Positions 33,937-45,000 of a DNA stretch of 64,000 nucleotides are shown one piece after another. Both the position numbers and the translations under genes were made by a program. The notes under the pieces are model-generated. The model searched no databases, was not told the DNA's origin, and worked only from the letters and a program-made list of their open reading frames with translations. Positions within the stretch are counted from its first letter, which is position 1; every line of letters begins with the position of its first letter. Source of the stretch: Saccharina japonica (Eukaryota > Sar > Phaeophyceae > Laminariales > Laminariaceae). The stretch lies in assembly GCA_008828725.1 (NCBI GenBank), contig MEHQ01003620.1, positions 54,958-118,957 of the forward strand. Reading direction: 5' to 3'.

Positions 33937-35001
33937 ACGACCAATGAGCGGCTGACCAGGCGGGTGATGTTTGGGACGATCGCCGGTGGGACGAACCCGG
34001 GGCCTGGCCGACCAGAAAAGAACTGGGCACAATGTCTAGCAGATGACCTCAGGGTTTTTCGAGCGACAGATGGCTCCACAGAAAGCTCCCCGTTACTGTT
34101 CGGAGCAGAGACGGTACTATGGCCGAGGGCGGCTAAAACGAGGGGGTGTGGTATCGGGGGGTTGGCGAGGCGGCGGACCATTTCATGGCGAGGTGGCACA
34201 GGGCCGAAGCGGAGAGGAGCTGGCTACGGCATACAGCTGAGGACGCCAAGAGAGGCGACCAGGAGAGGGGGGGGGGGGGCAGGGGCGGCCGTACTGATAC
34301 AGCTGTCGACGAATGCAGAAACGAAATGGTAGATCGTGTGGCCAGATATCGGCTCGACTAGTCCCTGAATTCTATTATTTGTTTCCTGTTGATGTGTTCA
34401 CTGGGGGGGGCGCGGCAGAGGTAGTATCGACTCTTGACACCGTTGTTTTTAGAGTGGGAATGAGATGGCAGAAGGTGTGACATGGTCCCCGTATCAGTTT
34501 TTATAGCAGAGACGGGAAGTTGTTGTTACCATCGCCTTGAGCTTGCCTTGAGAACTATTTTTCTCTTTTCCTCTCTCGTGTCTTCTTTCTTGCTTTTTTT
34601 GCCTTGTTTCTCCCTTTGTTTCCACCCTATGCCGGTGTCTCTCTCTTTTTTCGTGTTGCCTCGCTCGTGCAGCAGTTATCTGTTCCTCTTGGGCACGTGT
34701 GCTTTTCGTCTAGGGGCGCTTCTGGCGCTTCTGGCGCTTCTGTCTCCCTGCGTCATTTGTATTCTGTTTCATTTCAGAACTTGTTTTATTTTGTCTTTTT
34801 TGTTCTTATTTTTTGGTTCGGCTCGTGTCGCTGTGTTCTCGTACCCGGTACGTTACGCATCTCACTTGCTTTACCCATTAATTTGCGTTTATTTTGTTTT
34901 GGTTTTTCTCTGTTTCACAGTCTGTGACCACAGAATTTGTATCAGGACAGGCACTGGGTGTACTGATGTGGTTGAGTCGAAAGAACGGGTTTAATGTGAA
35001 G

Positions 35002-35032
<31 letters not shown>
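33937..35032 (+). mobile_element. 3' end of a non-LTR retrotransposon with (CAA)n tail
   Basis: Conceptual reading from 33937: ERLTRRVMFGTIAGGTNPGP, then GRPEKNWAQCLADDLRVFRA. A frame change near 34140 follows, then MWYRGVGEAADHFMARWHRA…DECRNEMVDRVARYRLD and a stop near 34361. A pyrimidine-rich segment of about 630 bp comes next, ending TTTAATGTGAAGACAACAAC and a (CAA) run of about ten units. ORF end, 3' UTR and short tandem tail in that order fit a 5'-truncated non-LTR insertion. Confidence 0.6.
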
Positions 35033-35033
<1 letters not shown>

Positions 35034-36038
35034 TTGGGAATTCAAAGGCGGGGGACAAGACGAATCAAACTGACGGTTACACAGTTTCATCGGTACCACA
35101 GAGCCATGCGGCTGTCAGATGAGGGGGTGACTGATTTGAACCGCGGACTCCAACACAAGGAAGTTTGCGACACGCGCGTGTGATAATGTGGCCTCTTTCT
35201 TTACAGCTCAGCAAGCTCCGTACTGGCAGGCGCGCGGGGGGAGAAGGGATTACACCGCCTCTTCCACGCGTGGCAATCAATCAACAATGGGATTGTGTTG
35301 GTTCATAAATAAAGCGATGCATGTCAGTAGTGAAGAAACCATATACGTAACTCATATCAGTTTGTACTCCATGCAAAACAGGAGGCCGCGAGCGCGAAGC
35401 GCGAACCATAGACCGCGAGCGCGAAGCGCGATTCGTTATCCCACTTGTCGACCGTGGGTCGTGGGTTCAGGGTTCTTGGTGCACTATGATTTCTCGTACT
35501 CGTACAAGTACAAGGTATAACCTTAAACCTTATATATACGACCTGGGGGTATATCTTGTATCCCCCCAGCTGGGGGTATAGAGTTTTCCGGCAACGCTTG
35601 AATTTATTTTTCCCGCGGGGGGAAATTATTTTTTAGTTTTTTTATAATAAAACACGTCAATATTTAAATCTGTACGAGTACGACCTTTTTTTCAAATTGG
35701 AAGAGTCTATTTTTCCATCTTTTCGTTTCAAAAGCTGATGTGAACTCTGTGAACGGTCACGGTTTTCTGTTTGTGGGACCCGTCACGTAGCATCATCTGT
35801 CACGCGATTTCCTGTCTGCTGTGCAGTGTCGCACCTGCGCAGCATCAGTCGACCGCTAGTGGTGTGCTGGGTCCAACACAACCAGCCGCGACATGCCGTA
35901 GCGCCAGCTCCCTGTATACCCGACGAACTTGTTGTGCTGCGGTTGCTGTTAGTTAGGTAGCCCTCCCACGGCTACTGGTCTCAGCGTCGGAGCTGTTTGT
36001 TTTCTGGCACAGCAAACTGCTCTAAATACCAGGTAGAC

Positions 36039-39000
36039 ATGAAGCATACGGAGATGATGAGGCAACATCGGCACCACGGTGATGGCGATGAGTCCACTTC
36101 ATTGCTGCAAGAATCTCGCGGAGGATCCCGCTACCAGACAGCAACTGCGGGAGAGCCTAGTCGCGGCCACGTGCGAAGGGGGTATTTGCCCCCTCTGGCC
36201 AGCCTGGTAGCAATAGGTGTGGCGGTCGCCGTGACTGTTGCTGCAGCGGTGATTCATTTCAGCTCTCCGGGTGACCAGCTGTACTCACAGCAGGAGGAGG
36301 AGCCGACAACGAGCTTCGTCACAAGCAAGAACATCGTGGATGTTCCGCAAGCCGAGACCAGCAGGAGGACCCCTCTCTCCTCCCTCAGGAACGAAGCCCA
36401 CAATGAGGATGGAAGCAGGAGGAGTAACCGCGATGGTGGTGGTGGTGTTGGCGGTGGCGATGGTGGCGTGAAGAAGAAGCAGAGCAAGGTTCAGGAAGAG
36501 AGAGCCCCGAACGTCATCTTCATTCTGGTTGACGATGTGGGGATGAACGACATGGGGCCTTCGAGCACTGACATGTCTGTTGCTACGCCGTTCATCGACT
36601 CGCTCGCGGTGGACGGGGTGCGGCTGTCGAGGTACTACACGAACCACCTCTGCACGCCTGCACGGGTGAGTTTCGGTCTGAAGTTTCCAAGCTAGAAGGA
36701 CGTATATATCATGCAGCGTATAGGAGCAGTAGCAGGAGAAGTACAGAGCGTAGAGCCCCAAGCACAAGAAGGGTCTCTCGCCGCGAATAAAGCCGGTGCT
36801 GCTGTGTTTGTTCTCGCGATCTATTTCCTGCAGACATCAGAGTCATGTACCGTACACGATACGTGTTGCTGCTACTGCGGTTCTTGGACGTGATACCGTC
36901 TATCATCCCCTCTGGTACCAATACCAGGTACCTGGTATACCTCGGAAGCTCAGAAGCATGCAGCAGCAGTAGCACTACTTTAGAGTGTGGTAGAGTGGTA
37001 CTCTGATGTAGTGTGGTGGTGCACCTGGTAAGTAAGTACTGCTGTATAGTTTAGCAGTATCATGGTGATCGTGCCGTTCGTATTGCGGAGCTGAGCTATT
37101 ATATGATACTGGTATCATACGAATACAGCACAGCAGTCAGTCAGTACGAGTACACACGTACACACCAGGTATGTACGAGGGTACGGACGAGTACGAGGTA
37201 CTTTAGAATACAACTTTCGAAGTATACTTTCCCCCTTTTCTATATACCTCGTACGTACTCGTACGCAAGATGTAAGTAACCCAGTTTATACCAACACATG
37301 ATCGTATATATATAGTCCTGCTGCGTGTACACGGGTACATACAGTATGGTATAATACGATGTGTGTGTTGTCTTCAGATTAAACCCGTTATTTTTACGTA
37401 CCCAACCACATCAATACAATAAGCCAGTGTATTCCTAATCCTAGAGAGATACAAATTCTGTGGTCACAGACTGCTGTGAAACACAGAAAAACCAAAACAA
37501 AATAAACGCAAATGAATGAGTAAAGCAAGTGAGATGCTAAACGTACCGGGTACGAGAACACAACGACACGAGCCAAACCAAAAAACAAGGAAAAAAAAAC
37601 AAATAAAAAACAAATTATGAAATTAAACAGAATACAAATGACGCAAGGAGACAGAAGCGCCACTATTTAATAGAAGAAAATCATACAAATCATATACATA
37701 CGTGCCGTAAAGTAACAGATAACTGCCACACGGGCGAAGCAACACGAAGAAGAGGAAGACACCGGCATAGGACGGCAGGGGGAAAAAGGAAACATAGGGG
37801 GAAACAAGGCAAAAAGCAAGAAAAAAGACACGAGAGAGGAAAAGAGTAAAATCGTTCTCAAGGCGATGATAACAACAAGTTCCCGTCTTTGCTACAAAAC
37901 CGATACGGGGACCATGTCACACCTTCTGCCATCTCCTTCCGACTCTCATCAAAAACTGCGTCAAGAGCCGGTATAACATTTAGGGCCCGTATTAACGAAA
38001 GAAAGTTGCAAATCGAATCGATTTCAAATCGATTTGTTTTTAATGAATCGACGCGGATATTCTTCTCCCTCTTTCGCTATTAATAAATTAATTAATTATC
38101 CCCTCGAGTACCACCACAGGTACATTCGACTATTAATAGTATCAAAATAAGTAAGTGTGGAATGGGGGTGGATTGAATTAATTATTCTTCTCCCTCTTTC
38201 GCTAAATTAATTAATTATCCCCTCGAGTACCACCACAGGTACATTCGACTAGTATCAAAATAAGTAAGTGTGGATGGGGGTGCATTCATCTGATTGGTCA
38301 AAGCATGAATCACCGGAAAGACATTTGTACTTTGGGGCATGGAAAAATCGATTCGATCGGATATCAAAAGAAGTCCCAAAATACTTTATTTTTTGCAAAT
38401 CGAATCGAATCGATTCGAATCGATTGGAGTTCATCCAACATGCATGGCATGTTCCCACTGGGTGAACGTCCCCGAGGCGATCCGTCGCTGTTTGGGCTGT
38501 TCTCGACAACCACCAACGAGGCGATAAATCGTTAACCCCAATGAGTGGCGACCGAAGCAATAGCCGCGCCCACGGCTAAATACCATAGCACAACGTGGCC
38601 CGGCGGTGGCTCCTAAAACAAAATCATGGCGGTCGCAAGCCCAATTTTTCCACCAGCTCCATCGGCCAAGCCCGGCGAGAACCAAGCGATCGACCCAAAA
38701 CACGGAGGAAAAACTCAAGACTTCGATAGCTGCATCGCTGTCGCTGTCCGGTACATGGCGATTAAGGGCTTCCTCCGACGACCCACGCGAAGCTGAGAGT
38801 GACAGCTTCCTAGCCTGGGCCTTAAAAAATATCAGAGGCTGTAGCCGGCGTGCACGTGACGATGCACGCCGTCGCTCTCCGCTTCTCCCCTCGGTACTTG
38901 TCAGCCGGGTGTTCTGTGGGATGTCGCGGTATTCCGATCTCATTCACATTTCGAGAACATACGGAACATACGTGATTTCACCTGATAGGACGCAAAGCCG

Positions 39001-42000
39001 TATTTTCACTTCAAATCGGAAAAAAATCGATTCGAGTCATAAAAAAAAAACGATTTCAAATCGATTCGATTTTAAACGTTCTTTCGTTAATACGGGCCCT
39101 TACCGCCCCCCCCCGGCGAAACAGGAAGGGGATAAGATTAGCAAAAAGATTATTTATAATATATGGAAAAAACGTAATGAGCGCCCAAGTGTTGGAGGTG
39201 TCTCTATTAGGAGTAGGAACGGTGCTCCGTCTCGAAAGGGATGTGTGGTCAATGGTCAAATGACTACTGTAAGGCAAGCAACAAATGAGTACGCCCCCCC
39301 TCTCCCCAGTGAACAACTCAACAAGAAACAAACAAACAAAATAAAAACAAAAATATAGTTCAAGGGCTATTCATAGTCGAGCCGATACCTTGCCGCACGA
39401 TCCGCCATTTCGTTTCTGCATTCGTCGACATCTTGTATCAGTACGAATATCGGGATTAATCGTATACGATAAACAATATCACACATATCGCGATTAATCG
39501 CGATATTCGGGCACAAAGCGGTGCATTTCAAGAGGAACCCAACTTGCATACTAGAACAGTAGTCAAGGAAGTGCTCAGCACCCGGCGCAGCGGCGCAGTG
39601 CAAGTTTGAACCATCACGTATTCATTGCTTGCGTCAAACGTGTATGCTGAATAAAGGTGCACGCACAGGAATGCATTACGTACACATTACACGGAAGCAG
39701 CGAAACCGATGTTGATTTGGGTGTCCGTGATCCACATCCAGCCACGATCGCGCAACCAGACTCGTGTTGTATCTAATCTATTCAATGGGCTCCCATGAGC
39801 CCATGCTCCATAAGCGATGTTGGCCTATTGAGTTGGTTATTGTATTCGCCACTTTGTACGTAGTTTGCTCTGCTTACTGCACTGCAGCGTAGTATCTCTG
39901 TGTCGTAGTTTTGTGACCACATAACTGGTACGTACCTCTCTAGGATGAAGAATCGGCACGGACACTGGGTGTGCTGGATGTCGACGGGTAGAAAGGAAGG
40001 TTTAATGTGAAGAACACACACACCTGGCAGGTCTGAAGCAATGGATGCTGGCTTCCCTTTAATAGGTGAATGGTGTGATTTGAACAAGCGCTATACATCG
40101 TCAGATGGCAAATTCCTATTAATAAGAGTGAAACTCTTATGGGATCTATCCCGGCTATAAAAAAAAGAAGAAAAAGCGATACGTCGTAAAATTTGTTGAA
40201 AGTTGAAACAAGTCATTTCATGAGGGCGCTTTTTTGAGTGCACGGTTTTTCTAGTACCTATAGGAATTTCCTAGAAAATCCCAGTGCTCCGAATCCCGCC
40301 GCACAAACGGAACCACTAAACCTTTGAAATCGTTATTTGCGAGCACGTGGTGTGGCATGCGCTATTAATGGTCGTATGTACGACTTTCAAACATTGATGA
40401 CATTTCCATGGTCCGCGGTCTAGTCCATGGTGCACTATGGTTTATTCATGGTTTATTCCATGGTGCCCGACGATGCCAGCGTGGAAATTTCGTCCATGGG
40501 TGACCCCGCAAAAACAAATGCTTCGATAGTGCCTTGTATATACTCGTACATGCCATGGTCACCCACGAGACGTTTCACGGACAAAGCCATGGTATTTACC
40601 ATCGTTGACCCCATGGTACGTGTACCATGGCACATTCCGTGAAACGGAACCGTCTATGGGGTATGCCATGGTATGCTCATGGTAGCGTTCAAGGGCCATA
40701 TCATGGATTGTTCCATGGGCACACCAGGTGGAGTGTCCATGGTTGCCCCATGGCACGTGTCATGGACCATTGGTAGGGTACTTAATGGGAGAGCCCATGG
40801 GACACCCCCATGACCATTCGGCACGCCTAGGGAACTGCCATGATATAATGGTAATTGCCATGGTATTCCATGGTGTACCCCACGCAGTAGCCCACGGCAT
40901 GGAAAACTCCATGGTTATATACCATGGTTACACACCATGGTGGAACCTACGGATAGGTAAATATATGCTGCCACCTATGGGGTGTTCCATTAGAGAGAAA
41001 CCATAGTCTAACCCGAACCCTAACCATGGGCCATACCGTGGTGGGTTTCATAGTAAAGTCGAGGCATCATCCATGGGTCAGTCGGCGGGGTTAACCATAT
41101 CGCACACCGTGGTTAACCGTGGCATACCCCATGTGTTAATCCATGAACTTTGCCATGGGTCGTCTCAGAGCGGGTGTCCGCGTGGGTTATTCCATGGCAT
41201 ACAGCATGGGTTTATCCATGAACGATGCCACGGGTCGCTCCACGGCGGGTGTCCGTGGGCGTACCCATGATCAACCGTGATATGTACCATGCTCCATGCT
41301 ATGTTGATGAAAGATGGCCGACTATGATGATAGTCGAGAGCTAAGCGCTATTAATAGCAACGTCGACAACGACGACCGCAAGATATGCTACATTTGCTCG
41401 GTCTTGTCTACGACACCTGCTGCCGTTCGTGTTGGAATCGTTGGCATGATTGAAAGAGAGGGGATATGGGAAAAGGTTCATCAAGTCTGTGTCACGGGGT
41501 GGTGCAGTTGGTTGAACTGGAGAGACAAGAGGTTGGGAAGGTTTCCAGACAGAAAGGGAGATCATTTACAAAGTACGAGTAGTAATAATAATTCCAGATT
41601 AATGGCGTGCACACAAGTATTGTAAATCGCGCTTTGCGATCACGATTTAATCGCGATTTCTGGTGATCGTGATAGCGAAATTTTGACCCGCGATCACGAT
41701 TATTCAATAAAGAACCCGACACATCTCTACAGAACAGACATCGAGCACGAGGTATGTACGTAACCTGTTTGCTACAGGTAGTGGTGACGTGGTGACTGCC
41801 TCAAGTTCCTGATTACGCCACGCCATCGGCTGTGTCTTCGTCTTCGTGCATTGGTGCGCAAATTGTGTCTGGTGGTTATGTTGTGACGATTGAAAGGGTG
41901 GTTGTGGTCGTAGGTGGTGAAATAATGTTGACTATTATTTATATACATACATACATACGTAGAGGTGGGTAGGGGGTAGGTGGGGGTGTTGGTGCTTGAT

Positions 42001-45000
42001 GCCCTATTGCGACCTCGGGCTGGACTCAGAATACGGAAAACATAAAACGCATATAAATCAATTTGGTACATCCTGTTATCTTCTAACCGCGGAGCCGCCT
42101 ACTCGTCTTTTGTACCCTCTGCCGTTTCCATCGCCTTCTTACTCCTACTCCTCCTGCCCCTGGAAACGCGAATGACACGGGAAAAGGCGTCCCTCATGAC
42201 CGGACGAGACTCGTTCCGCACGGGCATGCAGTATGCGGAGCTCGACAACGCCATGCCGTGGGGGGTACCGCTTGACGAGGTCACCATTGCGGACCGTTTC
42301 AAGGCCGCCGGGTACTCCACGCACATGGTGAGTACCGTACCAGATAACACACGCCACGCGGTCTTCAAGGAAACCCGTGTCCCTTGTCGCTCATGCTTCG
42401 CCTTGAGGCCGCGGGGTGGATTTCTTTCCGCCCATCCCCTCTATTTTGGAAACCCATGACTAGAGATGGCACCGGATGGCATTTTCGATAAACCGAAAAC
42501 GGATAGGAGGCGTTATTCTAAAACAACATATAGTAACCGGTTTAACCGCTTTTTTGTTCTGCCGGTGTTAACCGGTAAATCGAAAACCGGTTAAACCGGT
42601 GTTTAAGTGGTAGAGCATCCATAGCGTTGCAAACCAGGTTGGATTTTCATTGAGTGTCACCCTGTGGTGTGCTGACAAGTACGTGTTTGGTTCCGTTCGC
42701 GAATAATGCTTTTGAGATAGATTGCCGCGCGCATTGATGTTGATCAGCTTGAAAAAATGGGCAATTCACAGTAAAAAAGCCCCGACGTTAAACTGCATAA
42801 AAAACACCACAACCAGCGACCCGCACACTCCAATGTCCCCGAAGCTCCACAAATCACCGTCACGGCTGTCATCGTGCGACGAGTACAAGCAACAGTCGCC
42901 CTGCTTGTCTCTACATATAATGACACGGCTTCAAACCTCCGCAAAATCAAGGCAATCAGACCCGCATCCTGTAACTGAAGACCTGCGCCCGGGGGGAGAA
43001 CGGGAAAGACCTGTGAACACATATTGTGTCCAGAAGTAGACTGCTGTTGAGTGTGAAAGCTCCCGCGAGTTGAGTTGGACAGGAGACTTGACGAAACCAA
43101 AAACATCGTTGAGGTAAACAACCGCTTGACTCATGTCGGAGTGGTGGCGTGTGGTGCTGGCGAGATGCGACGTGTTTTGCGTGTTTCGTGTGTGCGAGTG
43201 TTGGGTGTGGGTTGTAGCGGTGTGATACAACGCCGATTGTCCTGCACACTCGATGCTGGATCCACCTCATGTTGTCGTCATGTTCTATTAATAGTAGACC
43301 ACCAGGTAGTAAATAGCCATAATCGGCGTTGGATCAACTAACTTTCATGCTGTCACGTTTAGTAGTCACGTTTTTTTAATACATTTTTCCAAGGTCAGGT
43401 TCTGTAGGGTACCTACAGAACCATACCCGGGGTATTTACCCGGGAAATACCCTACAAAGAACTTCTGTGAGTTCTGTGAGGGTTTTATACCCGTACCCGG
43501 AACTTCTGTAAGTTCTGTACGACCTTCATACCCTACAGAGAACTTCTGTAAGTTCTGTACGACCTTCATACCCTACAGAGAACTTCTGTAAGTTTTGTAC
43601 TCCCCGTTTCACAATACCCGGGGTACCGGTACAACGTGTTTGTACCTGCCCGGAACTTCTGGGAGTTCTGTACGCCCGTGCCACAATACCCGGAACTTCT
43701 GTGAGTTCTGTAAGGGTTTTATACCCGTACCCGGAACTTCTGTAAGTTCTGTACGACCTTCATACCCTACAGAGAACTTCTGTAAGTTCTGTACTCCCCG
43801 TTTCACAATACCCGGGGTACCGGTACAACGTGTTTGTACCTGCCCGGAACTTCTGTGAGTTCTGTACGCCCGTGCCACAATACCCGGAACTTCTGTGAGT
43901 TCTGTAAGGGTTTTATACCCGTACCCGGAACTTCTGTAAGTTCTGTACGACCTTCATACCCTACAGAGAACTTCTGTAAGTTCTGTACTCCCCGTTTCAC
44001 AATACCCGGGGTACCGGTACAACGTGTTTATACCTGCCTGGAACTTCTGTGAGTTCTGTACGCCCGTGCCACAATACCCGGAACTTCTGTGAGTTATGTA
44101 AGGGTTTTATACCCGTACCCGGAACTTCTGTAAGTTCTGTACGACCTTCATACCCTACAGAGAACTTCTGTAAGTTCTGTACTCCCCGTTTCACAATACC
44201 CGGGGTACCGGTACAACGTGTTTGTACCTGCCCGGAACTTCTGTGAGTTCTGTATGCCCGTGCCACAATACCCGGAACTTCTGTGAGTTATGTAAGGGTT
44301 TTATACCCTAACCCGGAACTTCTGTAAGTTCTGTACGACCTTCATACCCTACAGAGAACTTCTATAAGTTCTGTACTCCCCGTTTCACAATACCCGGGGT
44401 ACCGGTACAACGTGTTTGTACCTGCCCGGAACTTCTGTGAGTTCTGTATGCCCGGGCCACAATACCCGGAACTTCTGTGAGTTCTGTATGCCCGGGCCAC
44501 AATACCCGGAACTTCTGTGAGTTCTGTAAGGGTTTTATACCCTTACCCGGAACTTCTGTAAGTTCTGTAAGACACCCATACCCTGACCCTAAGTCCACAA
44601 ACCCTACAGAACCTGACCTTGCATTTTTCACAGCTGCAGGCACGTTTTAGTGTAAAACATGGCAGTAAATAGCCATAATCGGCGTTGGATCAACTAACTT
44701 TCATGTTGTCACGTTTAGTAGTCACGTTTTTCAATACATTTTTCACTGCTGCAGGCACGTTTTAGTGTAAAACATGTCAACCATCTTTCCGGTCTAAACC
44801 CCTTGAACCGGTGAAACCAGTGTGTTTTTATCCGATGTACCCGGTTAACCGGACCTCAAAAACTGCCAGTTCTTGTTTCGAAAAAAATGAGTATTCACGC
44901 ACGCCTGCTGGGTTTCTAGGAACCGCGGTTAACCGTTTCTGTTTGCTATCCGGTGTCTTATCTCTTATGTGTGTGACGTGATGCGGTGATACATAAAACG

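Larger units (their letters stand above)
36666..42186 (+). other. Copy C intron 1 (5.5 kb)
   Basis: Contains the inverted retroelement 3' segment (37380-37942), a TIR element (37980-39102), an R2 copy (39172-39300), a small retroelement fragment on the minus strand (39367-39435, VDECRNEMADRAARYRLD), a third piece of the retroelement 3' end (about 39905-40014) and the CCATGG-rich tract (40406-41215). The tail before exon 2 matches intron 1 of A and B. No intact gene was seen. Confidence 0.75.
43308..44779 (+). repeat. Tandem duplication of about 115 bp, first unit interrupted by an element
   Basis: Unit 1 (AGTAAATAGCCATAATCGGC…AATACATTTTTC at 43308-43389, then ACAGCTGCAGGCACG… from 44630) is split by the insertion. 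Unit 2 (44666-44779) is the same sequence uninterrupted. Confidence 0.9.

Noticed and set aside
35997..36038. ATG at 35997 as the start of copy C
   Set aside because: It adds 14 residues with no counterpart in copy B; the ATG at 36039 gives a tail closer to B's. Not excluded without 5' transcript data.
38431..38943. 170-codon minus-strand frame inside the TIR element
   Set aside because: No transposase motif, and it overlaps an equally long plus-strand frame, so it looks like chance openness.
40427..41270. Small frames in the CCATGG tract (for example 71 and 92 codons)
   Set aside because: ATG is over-represented because the hexamer contains it. The frames are short and share no similarity with each other or with known domains.
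43382..44629. CRISPR-like array reading of the regularly spaced 20-bp core
   Set aside because: The intervals between cores are themselves repeated, not unique spacers, and no cas genes are present in this eukaryotic sequence.
43595..44643. Repeat-protein frames on both strands
   Set aside because: By-product of a 195-bp minisatellite unit divisible by three; open on both strands and bounded by transposon ends.
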